A stretch of 64,000 nucleotides of DNA from Streptomyces sp. Tu 3180. GTDB taxonomy: Bacteria; Actinomycetota; Actinomycetes; Streptomycetales; Streptomycetaceae. A program made the translations under genes and the position numbers. Shown here in pieces: positions 37,255 through 45,560 of this stretch (position 1 is its first letter; each line of letters opens with the position of its first letter). Under the pieces are notes generated by a model. That model was given only the letters and a program-made list of their open reading frames with translations. It did no database searches and was not told the origin of the DNA. Location of the stretch: positions 3,450,001 through 3,514,000 of the forward strand of contig NZ_WOXS01000002.1 in NCBI RefSeq assembly GCF_009852415.1, read 5' to 3'.

Positions 37255-38523
37255 ATGAACGATTGGCCCGAGGCATGGTCCGACGACAACCGCGGCAGCC
37301 GCTACGGACGCGGGAGCGCGAGCGCACAGCCCGAGAGCGCCCGCGTCATGCGGCAGATCCGCCGCGGCCCGGCGGCCCCTGCCGGGCAGGGCGCGTACGG
37401 CGGGGTCCCGCAGCAGCCGTCGTACGTGGACGGCCGCGGCCACGGCGGCCCCGACGGCTACGACAGCGGGTACAACACCGGCCAGGTCTACGGCACGCCC
37501 GGCGGCGGCGGGACCGGCCGGCCGGGCGGTGACGCCGGTCACGCCCCGGACTGGCGCCGCCGCATCAAGTGGACGGCGATCACCGTGGCGACGGTGCTGG
37601 TCGTGACCACCGTCGGCACGTACTTCTGGGCCGACTCCAAGCTCAACCGCGACGTCGACCTCTCCACGGTCATCGACCGGCCGGAGAAGGGCGAGGGCAC
37701 CAACTACCTGATCGTCGGCTCCGACAGCCGGGCCGGGATGTCGGACGAGGAGAAGAAGAAGCTGCACACCGGGTCCGCCGAGGGCAAGCGCACGGACTCG
37801 ATGATGATCCTGCACACCGGGGACAACGGCCCGACCCTGATCTCGCTGCCCCGCGACTCCAACGTCACGATCCCGGAGTTCCAGGGCTCGGAGTCCGGCA
37901 AGACCAGGCCCGCCATGGGCGCGAACAAGCTGAACGCCGCGTACTCCATCGACGGCCCGACGCTGCTGGTGCGCACGGTGGAGTTCAACACCGGCCTGCA
38001 CATCGACCACTACGTCGAGATCGGCTTCGCCGGCTTCGCGAACATCGTGGACGCGGTCGGCGGCGTGGAGATGGACATCCCGCAGGACATCAAGGACACC
38101 AAGTCCGGCGCCGACCTCAAGAAGGGCAAGCAGACCCTGAACGGCGAGGAGGCCCTCGCCTTCGTCCGCACCCGGTACGCGCTGGCCGGCTCCGACCTGG
38201 ACCGCACGAAGAACCAGCAGAAGTTCCTCTCCGCCCTCGCCAACCAGGTGGCCACCCCGAGCACGGTCCTCAACCCCTTCAGGCTCTACCCGACCATGGG
38301 CGCGGGCCTGGACTCCCTGGTCGTCGACAAGGAGATGGGGCTGTTCGACCTGGCCGGGATGTTCTGGGCGATGAAGGGCGTCAGCGGCGGCGAGGGCAAG
38401 TCGATGAACATGCCGATCTCGGGCAGCGCCGGCAACGGCAACCTCCAGTGGGACATGCCGAAGGTGAAGCAGCTGGTCGAGCAGCTGAAGAACGACGAGA
38501 AGGTCACCGTCTCGGGCAACTGA
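37255..38523 (+). CDS. LCP-family ligase 7
   Basis: 422 residues from the ATG at 37255. The cytoplasmic head (about 100 residues) is rich in Gly, Tyr and Gln. Then come a membrane helix (WTAITVATVLVVTTVGTYFW) and an LCP domain (TNYLIVGSDSRAGMSDEEKK, DSMMILHTGDNGPTLISLPR, NKLNAAYSIDGPTLLVRTVE, EALAFVRTRYALAGSDLDRT). There is no LytR_C. No ribosome-binding site is seen before the ATG, so translation may start on a leaderless or short-leader mRNA. It is the most typical single-domain LCP protein of the group. Confidence 0.92.
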   Translation: MNDWPEAWSDDNRGSRYGRGSASAQPESARVMRQIRRGPAAPAGQGAYGGVPQQPSYVDGRGHGGPDGYDSGYNTGQVYGTPGGGGTGRPGGDAGHAPDWRRRIKWTAITVATVLVVTTVGTYFWADSKLNRDVDLSTVIDRPEKGEGTNYLIVGSDSRAGMSDEEKKKLHTGSAEGKRTDSMMILHTGDNGPTLISLPRDSNVTIPEFQGSESGKTRPAMGANKLNAAYSIDGPTLLVRTVEFNTGLHIDHYVEIGFAGFANIVDAVGGVEMDIPQDIKDTKSGADLKKGKQTLNGEEALAFVRTRYALAGSDLDRTKNQQKFLSALANQVATPSTVLNPFRLYPTMGAGLDSLVVDKEMGLFDLAGMFWAMKGVSGGEGKSMNMPISGSAGNGNLQWDMPKVKQLVEQLKNDEKVTVSGN

Positions 38524-38537
38524 CCCGGCAACGGAAC

Positions 38538-38561
38538 GAGGGCACCCCGCGGGGCGCCCTC
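38538..38561. terminator. terminator after LCP ligase 7
   Basis: gagggcaccccgc pairs with ggggcgccctc apart from one mismatch, 15 bases after the stop and between convergent genes. Confidence 0.65.
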
Positions 38562-38579
38562 GGCCGTGTCCGGCGTCCG

Positions 38580-38945
38580 TCACATCGTGGCGCCCGCCAT
38601 GGCGCGGCACATCTCCCCGCAGCGGCGACAGGACTCGGCGCAGCGCATCATCTGCGCGTCGTCCGGCATCGACATACACGCCTCGGCGCACATGTCACAG
38701 GCCTGGGCGCAGATCATGCACATCTCGTTCGCGAGCGGCGAGCGGCGCATCATCATGTCGGCGCACATGCGGGTCATCTCCGAGCAGTCCATGAGCGCCC
38801 GCATGATCTGCATCTGGGGCTGGCCGCCCATCTGCAGGCACGAGCTCATGGTCTCCTCGCACACACTGTGGCAGGACACACAGGCGTTGACGCAGTCCTG
38901 CATCTCCTTGCTCATCGGGGTCGCGGCGGCGGACTGCTGGGTCAT
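38580..38945 (-). CDS. Cys/Met-rich four-helix copper-binding protein (Csp/DUF326-like)
   Basis: 121 residues with 16 cysteines (C18, 22, 25, 29, 36, 54, 61, 76, 79, 83, 86, 90, 102, 106, 109, 113) and many methionines. The CxxC and CxxxC spacing (NACVSCHSVCEE, CMICAQACDMCAEACMSM, CAESCRRCGEMC) lines one face of each helix. This is the pattern of the copper storage protein Csp3 and DUF326 families, in which a four-helix bundle holds many Cu(I) ions. There is no signal peptide, so it is cytosolic, as Csp3 is. No copper regulator lies beside it. Confidence 0.88.
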   Translation of the reverse strand: MTQQSAAATPMSKEMQDCVNACVSCHSVCEETMSSCLQMGGQPQMQIMRALMDCSEMTRMCADMMMRRSPLANEMCMICAQACDMCAEACMSMPDDAQMMRCAESCRRCGEMCRAMAGATM

Positions 38946-39212
38946 GGTTCCTCCCGGGGACGGCGGGGGGCCGGGGGTCGGCCCCCGTTCTCCGTCCTAC
39001 GCCTGTCGCTCCATGACCACCACAGGACGGATCCGCCCGCCGGTCCGGCGGACGGCGCCGCGGCCGGCCCGCTCCGACTGTGGGGCACGACGCACCCGGC
39101 GCCTGCTTGAAAACACCGACGGGGGCAAGAAGGTGTGCGGGCGCCCCGAGGCGCCCGGTGCCGCGCGGGCGGGAGCGGCGAACACCACACAGCAGTCAGG
39201 GAGGGGCCGCGC

Positions 39213-40418
39213 ATGCCACAGCGGACGGAGGACGAACGGGAGACATCGCAGCCGGAGGGACCGGCGGCGCAGAAGCAGCGGCTGCGCAGACGACTGGAGC
39301 GGCTGATCGGCATCGCCGCGACCGAGGGCAACGAGCTCCTGCCGCTGCGCAACGGCGACGAGATCTTCCCCGCGATGCTGGCGGCCGTCCGCGCCGCGGA
39401 GCACACCGTCGACATGATGACGTTCGTGTACTGGCGCGGCGACATCGCGCGGGAGTTCGCCGGCGCCCTGGCCGACCGGGCACGCGCGGGGGTCCGGGTA
39501 CGGCTGCTGCTGGACGGCTTCGGAGCCAAGGAGATCGAGCCGGAACTGCTGGACGCCATGGACGAGGCCGGCGTCCAGGTCGCCTGGTTCCGCAAGCCCA
39601 CACGGCTGTCGCCGAGACGGCAGAACCACCGCTGCCACCGCAAGGTCCTGGTCACCGACGAGCACACCGCCTTCACCGGGGGCGTCGGCATCGCCCAGGA
39701 ATGGTGCGGCGACGCCCGCAACCCGGACGAGTGGCGCGACACCCACGTACGCGTCCGGGGACCCGCCGTGGACGGGATCGCCGCGGCCTTCGCCCAGAAC
39801 TGGGCCGAGTGCCACGACGACCTGTACGACGGCCACGACCGCTTCACCGCCCAGGACCAGCCGGGACGGGCCACGGTCCAGGTCGTGCGGGGCTCGGCCG
39901 GCTTCGGCTGGCAGGACATGCAGACGCTGCTGCGCACCGTGATCACCTCGTCGCAGGAGCGCCTCCGGCTGTCCACGGCCTACTTCGCCCCCGACCCCTA
40001 CTTCGTCGGCCTCCTGGCCGCCGCCGCCCGCCGGGGGGTCCGCGTCGAGATCCTGCTGCCCGGACCGCACACGGACCAGCGGGCCTGCCTGCTGGCCGGG
40101 CGGCAGCACTACCAGACCCTCGTCGACGCGGGCGTGGACGTGCGGGAGTACCAGCCGACCATGCTCCACACGAAGATCATCACCGTGGACGGGGTCTGCT
40201 CCCTCATCGGCTCCACCAACTTCAACCGCCGCTCCATGGAACACGACGAGGAAGTCATGCTGGCCGTCCTCGACGAGGACTTCACCGCCGCGCTCGACGC
40301 CGACTTCGACGCCGACCGGAAGCTGAGCGAGCCCGTCGACCCCTCCCGCTGGAGACGGCGCCCCCTGCCCCTGCGCCTCGCCGAGGCCGCGGTCACCCCG
40401 ATCCGCCGCTTCCTGTGA
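39213..40418 (+). CDS. phospholipase D / cardiolipin synthase family protein
   Basis: 401 residues from the ATG at 39213 (GGGAGGGG upstream). It has two HKD motifs: HRKVLVTDEHTAFTGG and LHTKIITVDGVCSLIGSTNF. Each has the HxK-x4-D core plus the following G-S/G-G, as needed for a phosphatidyl-transfer active site. There is no membrane helix at the N-terminus, unlike classical ClsA, so it resembles the soluble ClsB-type enzymes. Cardiolipin synthesis or phospholipid turnover is likely. Confidence 0.88.
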   Translation: MPQRTEDERETSQPEGPAAQKQRLRRRLERLIGIAATEGNELLPLRNGDEIFPAMLAAVRAAEHTVDMMTFVYWRGDIAREFAGALADRARAGVRVRLLLDGFGAKEIEPELLDAMDEAGVQVAWFRKPTRLSPRRQNHRCHRKVLVTDEHTAFTGGVGIAQEWCGDARNPDEWRDTHVRVRGPAVDGIAAAFAQNWAECHDDLYDGHDRFTAQDQPGRATVQVVRGSAGFGWQDMQTLLRTVITSSQERLRLSTAYFAPDPYFVGLLAAAARRGVRVEILLPGPHTDQRACLLAGRQHYQTLVDAGVDVREYQPTMLHTKIITVDGVCSLIGSTNFNRRSMEHDEEVMLAVLDEDFTAALDADFDADRKLSEPVDPSRWRRRPLPLRLAEAAVTPIRRFL

Positions 40419-40573
40419 CACCGCACGCCGCGGCGAACGCCCCGCTCCCCCACCGCCACGGACACGGCGACGGACCCCCGCCCCGGGGAGTCCCCCGCCG
40501 CTGCCGGCGTCACCGGGAGGAAGCCGAGGGCGTCCGGTGACCGGGCGCCCTCAGCTCGTCGGCTCGACGCTTG

Positions 40574-41731
40574 TCACGGCAGGTTGCGGGCCATGACGAT
40601 GCGCTGGACCTGGTTGGTGCCCTCGTAGATCTGCGTGATCTTCGCGTCGCGCATCATGCGCTCGACCGGGTAGTCGCGGGTGTAGCCGTAGCCGCCGAGG
40701 AGCTGGACGGCGTCGGTGGTGACCTCCATGGCGACGTCGGAGGCGAAGCACTTGGCCGCGGCGCCCTGGAAGGTGAGGTCGGCGTCCCCGCGCTCGGACT
40801 TCGCCGCGGCCGCGTAGGTGAGCTGGCGGGCGGCCTCGATCTTCATGGCCATGTCGGCGAGCATGAACTGGATGCCCTGGAAGTCGGCGATCGGCTTGCC
40901 GAACTGCTTGCGCTCGCGGACGTAGCCCTTGGCGTAGTCGAGGGCGCCCTGGGCGATGCCCAGGGCCTGGGCGGCGATGGTGATGCGGGTGTGGTCCAGC
41001 GTCCTCATCGCGGTGGCGAAGCCGGTGCCCTCCTCGCCGATCATGCGGTCGGCGGGGATGCGGACGTTGTCCAGGTAGACCTCGCGGGTGGGGGAGCCCT
41101 TGATGCCGAGCTTCTTCTCCGGGGCGCCGAAGGAGACGCCCTCGTCGGACTTCTCCACGACGAAGGCGGAGATGCCCTTGGAGCGCTTGGCGGGGTCGGT
41201 GACCGCCATGACGGTGTAGTACTCGGAGACGCCGGCGTTGGTGATCCAGCGCTTGACGCCGTTGAGGACCCAGGTGTCGCCGTCGCGCACGGCCCGGGTC
41301 TTCATGCCGGCCGCGTCGGAGCCGGCGTCCGGCTCGGAGAGGCAGTACGAGAACATCGCGTCGCCCTTGGCGAGCGGGGCCAGGTACTTCTTCTTCAGCT
41401 CCTCGGACCCGGAGAGGATCACGGGCAGCGAGCCGAGCTTGTTCACGGCGGGGATGAGGGAGGAGGACGCGCAGACGCGGGCCACCTCCTCGATCACGAT
41501 GACCGTCGCGAGGGCGTCGGCGCCGGCGCCGCCGTAGGACTCGGGGACGTGCACGGCGTGCAGGTCGCCCGCGACGAGCGCGTCGAGCGCCTCCTGCGGG
41601 AAGCGGGCCTCCTCGTCCACGGCGGCGGCGTACGGCGCGATCTTCGCCTCGGCCAGCGAGCGGACGGCGTCGCGGAGCATGTCGTGCTCCTCGGACGGGC
41701 GGTACAGGTCGAAGTCAGCCGATCCGGCCAA
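40574..41731 (-). CDS. acyl-CoA dehydrogenase
   Basis: 385 residues from a TTG at 41731 with GGAG upstream. Clear FAD motifs are AMFSYCLSEPDAGSDAAGM and WVLNGVKRWITNAG. The catalytic Glu is in ITQIYEGTNQVQRIVMARNL, the short/branched-chain acyl-CoA dehydrogenase position. It introduces the 2,3 double bond in fatty or branched acyl-CoA breakdown and passes electrons to electron-transfer flavoprotein. A palindrome just upstream suggests a TetR-type fatty-acid regulator. Confidence 0.92.
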   Translation of the reverse strand: MAGSADFDLYRPSEEHDMLRDAVRSLAEAKIAPYAAAVDEEARFPQEALDALVAGDLHAVHVPESYGGAGADALATVIVIEEVARVCASSSLIPAVNKLGSLPVILSGSEELKKKYLAPLAKGDAMFSYCLSEPDAGSDAAGMKTRAVRDGDTWVLNGVKRWITNAGVSEYYTVMAVTDPAKRSKGISAFVVEKSDEGVSFGAPEKKLGIKGSPTREVYLDNVRIPADRMIGEEGTGFATAMRTLDHTRITIAAQALGIAQGALDYAKGYVRERKQFGKPIADFQGIQFMLADMAMKIEAARQLTYAAAAKSERGDADLTFQGAAAKCFASDVAMEVTTDAVQLLGGYGYTRDYPVERMMRDAKITQIYEGTNQVQRIVMARNLP

Positions 41732-41767
41732 GGTCTCTCACTCCAAAGACGACGCTCGATGATGCTA

Positions 41768-41783
41768 ATTACCGTTAAGTAAC
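41768..41783. promoter_or_regulatory. TetR-type operator candidate before the acyl-CoA dehydrogenase
   Basis: attaccgttaagtaac is an imperfect palindrome (TTAC-N6-GTAA with one more matched pair outward at reduced fit) in an AT-rich patch of an otherwise GC-rich region, about 37 bases upstream of the dehydrogenase start. It lies between divergent genes. Confidence 0.45.
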
Positions 41784-41918
41784 CCGAATTTTAGGGCGCT
41801 TGCCGGTGCGGGTGTACGTGAGTTTGGCGACAACCGGCCGGATTGCCCGGTGAGGCGCGCTCCTCCGCCCCGGTTATGCTCGGGCCCGCACTACCTGGCG
41901 TATACCCCTGGAGCACCC

Positions 41919-43262
41919 ATGGCCCTCAAGATCACCGTGATCGGCACCGGCTATCTCGGCGCGACGCACGCGGCGGCCATGGCGGAACTCGGATTCGAGG
42001 TGCTGGGTCTCGACGTCGTGCCGGAGAAGATCGACAAGCTCCGGCGCGGTGAGGTCCCGATGTACGAGCCGGGGCTGGAGGAGCTGCTGCGCCGGCACGT
42101 CGCCGGGATCGAGGGGTCCACCGGGCGGCTGCGGTTCACCATGGACTGGGCGGAGGCCGGGGAGTTCGGCGACGTGCACTTCGTGTGCGTGAACACTCCG
42201 CAGCGGCACGGCGAGTACGCCTGCGACATGTCGTACGTGGACTCCGCGATCGCCTCGCTCGCGCCGCACCTGAAGGGTCCGGCGCTGGTCGTCGGCAAGT
42301 CGACGGTGCCCGTCGGCTCGGCCGACCGGCTCGCCGCCTACCTGGCCGAGCACGCGCCGGCCGGCGAGGACGCCGAGCTGGCCTGGAACCCGGAGTTCCT
42401 GCGCGAGGGCTTCGCCGTGCAGGACACGCTGCACCCGGACCGGATCGTGGTGGGGGTCCGCGGCGAGCGGGCGGAGAAGATGCTGCGGGAGGTGTACGCC
42501 ACGCCGATCGCGGAGGGCTCCCCGTTCGTGGTGACCGACTTCCCGACCGCGGAGCTGGTGAAGACCTCCGCGAACTCCTTCCTGGCCACCAAGATCTCGT
42601 TCATCAACGCCATGGCCGAGGTGTGCGAGGCCGCGGGCGGTGACGTCGCCAAGCTGGCGGAGGCCATCGGGTACGACGACCGGATCGGCAGGAAGTTCCT
42701 GCGGGCCGGGATCGGCTTCGGCGGCGGGTGCCTGCCGAAGGACATCCGGGCGTTCATGGCGCGCGCCGGTGAGCTGGGCGCGGACCAGGCGCTGACGTTC
42801 CTGCGGGAGATCGACTCGATCAACATGCGCCAGCGCGGGCGGATGGTGGAGCTGACCCGGCAGGCACTGGGCGGCGGGCCGTTCCTGGGCAGGCGGGTGG
42901 CGGTGCTCGGCGCGACCTTCAAGCCGGACTCGGACGACGTCCGGGACTCGCCGGCGCTGAACGTGGCGGGGCAGATCCACCTCCAGGGCGGCCAGGTCAC
43001 GGTGTACGACCCGAAGGGCATGGACAACGCCCGCAGCGTCTTCCCGACGCTGGGGTACGCCGGCTCGGCGCTCGAGGCGGTGCGGGGCGCGGACGTCGTG
43101 CTGCACCTGACGGAGTGGCGGGAGTTCCGCGAGCTGGACGCGGTGGCGCTGGGCGAGGTGGCGACCGAGCGGCTGATCCTCGACGGGCGCAACGCGCTCG
43201 ACCCGGAGGTGTGGCGGCGGGCCGGATGGCGCTACCGCGCGATGGGGCGCCCCACCGCCTGA
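41919..43262 (+). CDS. UDP-glucose 6-dehydrogenase
   Basis: 447 residues from the ATG at 41919. The Rossmann start is ITVIGTGYLGATHAAAMAEL; KTSANSFLATKISFIN and GIGFGGGCLPKDIRAF hold the active site with catalytic Cys271; the C-terminal domain has GATFKPDSDDVRDSPALNV. It oxidises UDP-glucose to UDP-glucuronate with two NAD, supplying uronic acid for wall or capsule polymers and tailoring reactions. A perfect 17-bp terminator follows. Confidence 0.93.
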   Translation: MALKITVIGTGYLGATHAAAMAELGFEVLGLDVVPEKIDKLRRGEVPMYEPGLEELLRRHVAGIEGSTGRLRFTMDWAEAGEFGDVHFVCVNTPQRHGEYACDMSYVDSAIASLAPHLKGPALVVGKSTVPVGSADRLAAYLAEHAPAGEDAELAWNPEFLREGFAVQDTLHPDRIVVGVRGERAEKMLREVYATPIAEGSPFVVTDFPTAELVKTSANSFLATKISFINAMAEVCEAAGGDVAKLAEAIGYDDRIGRKFLRAGIGFGGGCLPKDIRAFMARAGELGADQALTFLREIDSINMRQRGRMVELTRQALGGGPFLGRRVAVLGATFKPDSDDVRDSPALNVAGQIHLQGGQVTVYDPKGMDNARSVFPTLGYAGSALEAVRGADVVLHLTEWREFRELDAVALGEVATERLILDGRNALDPEVWRRAGWRYRAMGRPTA

Positions 43263-43273
43263 CGAAGGCGGGT

Positions 43274-43314
43274 GACGCCGTTTCGGCCGAGGCTCAGTCG
43301 GCCGAAACGGCGTC
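43274..43314 (+). terminator. strong terminator after UDP-glucose dehydrogenase
   Basis: A perfect 17-bp stem (gacgccgtttcggccga / tcggccgaaacggcgtc) with a 7-base loop, 11 bases after the stop codon, followed by a T-containing stretch. Confidence 0.9.
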
Positions 43315-43376
43315 CGTTGCATTTTGCCCCACCGGGCGTGCCGGTGGCCGCCGAAACCGCCGCGCGGTGCGCCTCC

Positions 43377-43889
43377 TCACGCTTCCTTGGCCCGGTACCG
43401 GCGCATCTTCGCCCGTGCCCCGCACACCTGCATCGAGCACCAGCGGCCGCGGCCGGCCGGGCTGCGGTCGTAGTACGCCCAGAGGCAGTCGGTGGCCTCG
43501 CAGGCCTTCAGCCGGGTCCAGGTGCCCGCGACCAGTGCCTCGGCGACGGCGCCGGCGACGCGGGTGAGCAGGGGCCAGGAGCCTTCCGGGGCCGGGGCGA
43601 GGGCGGCGCGGCCGTCGGCCGCGTCGACCGTCACCACCAGCGGGGCGCCGGCCAGCAGCTCGCCCAGCGGGGTCACGGAGCGGTGCGGCGGATGGCCGGC
43701 GTGGGCGAGCAGGGCCGCGCGCAGCGACTCGCGCAGTTCGCGGGCGCGGGGCAGTTCGTCCTCCGTCACCCCGAAGCGCGCCCGGCCCTCCGGTGTGCCG
43801 AGCGAGTCGGTGTCCGTCCCGACGTCCAGCGTGTTCACCAGGGACTCGACCAGAGCCAGACCCGCCGGGGCGGGCGATCTCTCACTCAT
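43377..43889 (-). CDS. CGNR zinc-finger (ABATE) protein
   Basis: 170 residues from the ATG at 43889. The N-terminal ABATE domain (LALVESLVNTLDVGTDTD) is followed by a C-terminal zinc finger, CEATDCLWAYYDRSPAGRGRWCSMQVCGARAK, split here as CEATDC and WCSMQVCG, the CGNR arrangement (last motif CGAR). These proteins are putative stress regulators that probably bind DNA through the finger. It converges on the UDP-glucose dehydrogenase terminator. No ribosome-binding site is obvious, so the start could differ. Confidence 0.85.
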   Translation of the reverse strand: MSERSPAPAGLALVESLVNTLDVGTDTDSLGTPEGRARFGVTEDELPRARELRESLRAALLAHAGHPPHRSVTPLGELLAGAPLVVTVDAADGRAALAPAPEGSWPLLTRVAGAVAEALVAGTWTRLKACEATDCLWAYYDRSPAGRGRWCSMQVCGARAKMRRYRAKEA

Positions 43890-43963
43890 GGCTGCGACGT
43901 TACCGCCGTCCCCCGCGCATGCGGTAACCGTGCCGTCCGGGCGACGCGGGGCGGGCGCGCCCC

Positions 43964-44594
43964 TCACCCCTCGGACGCGCCGGTCACCGCGGCCGCGTTG
44001 CGGACCCGCGCCGCGTCGTCGGCGCGCTGTTTCGCGGCGGCCGCCGCGTGCTCCCCGATCATGCGCCGCTGGATGGCCGACTCCGTGCGGTTCCAGACCT
44101 CCACGAGGCCGGACGAGCGCTTGCAGGTCACGTCGGCGGTGGCCAGCTCGATCTCGGCGGCGGGCACCTCGGGGGAGTCGAGGCGGGCGGTGGCGATGCT
44201 CTCCAGCGGGTCGGCGTAGTCGTACCCCGCCTTCTTCGTGCACGCGGACCACGCGCCCAGCGCGTCCTGGACGGCGGGGTCTTCAGGGACTCGGTGAACG
44301 AGTCGGTGTTGGTGCGGCTCACCACCCCGGCGTGCGAGGAGAGGTCGTCACGGCCCAGCAGTTCCCGCTCCGCCTCCTGGGCGCAGCCGCCGGGCGGCAG
44401 CGGCTTGCCGTGGACCTCTCGCACGGGGGGCGGTGTATCCGGCGATCGGGCGGGACCGGCCGGTGTCGGCGTCGAGCAGTTGTCCGCCGGTGAGCGCGTC
44501 CGTCTCCGCCTTCGACGGGGGCTCGTCCTGCCGGGAGGGGGCCGTGTCGTCCGCGGTCAGGTCAACTGCCCCTTTTCCCGGGGGACTTCCGCAT
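43964..44594 (-). pseudogene. decayed lipoprotein-like gene with two frameshifts
   Basis: Three frames together encode one continuous protein: LTADDTAPSRQDE to IAGYTAP, then VREVHGKPLPPGGCAQEAER to FTESL, then EDPAVQDALGAWSACTKKAG to AAVTGASEG at 43964. The first shift is explained by one extra base in the C6 run (top strand G6, 44425-44430). The second, near 44281-44286, is explained by one missing base. The expected signal peptide and lipobox are also gone: upstream in the first frame is a stop, and the ATGs at 44594 and 44600 run into another stop. Cys pairs (GGCA, SACTKK, VTCKR) suggest a secreted protein of unknown role. Confidence 0.7.
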
Positions 44595-44672
44595 GATCAT
44601 TCCCGCGCACAAGCTGTCCGAAGGGCCGGAGGGACGTCCACCGGGAAATGGTCAAGCCGCGCCGCCCTTTCC

Positions 44673-44701
44673 GTTACCGTAATGGCCCCGCAACCGGTAA
44701 C
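44673..44701. promoter_or_regulatory. inverted repeat upstream of VOC gene 1
   Basis: gttaccg (44673-44679) and cggtaac (44695-44701) are exact reverse complements, 22 bases centre to centre, 50 bases before the VOC start. This spacing puts both on one DNA face. Confidence 0.4.
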
Positions 44702-44751
44702 GTGACTCGTCGAGGGTCTCTGACCGCACCGCAGACTTCGAGGAGGAAGTC

Positions 44752-45111
44752 ATGGCTGTCGCCGAACTGGGCGCCGTCGTCCTGGACTGTCCCGACCCCC
44801 GCGCCCTGGCCGGGTTCTACGCCGAGGTGCTCGGCGGTTCCGTGGAGGGCGAGGGCGAGTGGGTGGACCTCAAGCTGCCCGGCGGGCGGACGCTGGCGTT
44901 CCAGGCCGCCCCCGGCTTCGTACCGCCGCGGTGGCCGGCCCCCGACCACTCGCAGCAGTTCCACCTGGACCTGACCGTCGAGGACCTGGACGCGGCGGAG
45001 CGGGAGGTGCTGGCGCTCGGCGCGAAGCCGCTGGACACGGAGGACCGCGCGCGGACCTTCCGGGTTTACGCGGACCCGGCCGGGCACCCGTTCTGCCTGT
45101 GCGCCGGCTGA
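44752..45111 (+). CDS. VOC-family protein 1 (glyoxalase-like)
   Basis: 119 residues (AGGAGGAAG before the ATG). It has two beta-alpha-beta-beta-beta modules of the vicinal-oxygen-chelate fold: LGAVVLDCPDPRALAGFYAEVLGG and SQQFHLDLTVEDLDAAEREV, ending RVYADPAGHPFCLC. This is the common Streptomyces type with the HLDL and AGHPFCL motifs. Substrate unknown; the family includes resistance proteins, isomerases and dioxygenases. It is tandem with the next gene, 39 bases apart. Confidence 0.85.
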   Translation: MAVAELGAVVLDCPDPRALAGFYAEVLGGSVEGEGEWVDLKLPGGRTLAFQAAPGFVPPRWPAPDHSQQFHLDLTVEDLDAAEREVLALGAKPLDTEDRARTFRVYADPAGHPFCLCAG

Positions 45112-45150
45112 CACCCGAGCCCCGCGAACAGGCCGACACCGGGAGGATCC

Positions 45151-45543
45151 ATGGCCGCCGTGGCCCGTCTGCGTTCCGTCGTCGTCGACTGCCCCGAGCC
45201 GCGTGAGCTGGCCCGTTTCTACGCGGCCGTCGGCGGCGGCGTCCCCGAGGAGGAGGACGCCGACTGGGTGGTGCTCCAGATCCCCGCGGGACCGCGGCTG
45301 GCCTTCCAGCGGGCCGAGGGGCACGCCCCGCCCGACTGGCCGCGGGCCGACCACGACTCCCAGCAGTTCCACCTGGACTTCGACGCCGGGGGCACCTGGG
45401 AGGAGGTCGACGAGGCCGAGCAGAAGGTGCTGGCGCTGGGGGCGCGGGTGCTGGACCGGGAGGGCGACAGGACGAAGGACTTCCGGGTGTACGCCGATCC
45501 GGCGGGGCATCCGTTCTGCCTGTGCCGGATCGAGCAGCCCTGA
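45151..45543 (+). CDS. VOC-family protein 2 (tandem paralogue)
   Basis: 130 residues. It has the same architecture and motifs as the preceding gene (RSVVVDCPEPRELARFYAAVGG, SQQFHLDFDAGGTWEEVDEA, RVYADPAGHPFCLCRIEQ) with a slightly longer second module. It clearly arose by tandem duplication and has diverged. Both lack signal peptides. They are probably one transcript. Confidence 0.85.
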   Translation: MAAVARLRSVVVDCPEPRELARFYAAVGGGVPEEEDADWVVLQIPAGPRLAFQRAEGHAPPDWPRADHDSQQFHLDFDAGGTWEEVDEAEQKVLALGARVLDREGDRTKDFRVYADPAGHPFCLCRIEQP

Positions 45544-45560
45544 CCGCCCCCCGGGGTCAG
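45540..45560. terminator. short hairpin at the convergent stops
   Basis: ctgacc and ggtcag pair around a C/G-rich loop. The structure contains the stop codons of both the VOC gene and the convergent dipeptidase-like gene. Confidence 0.35.
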
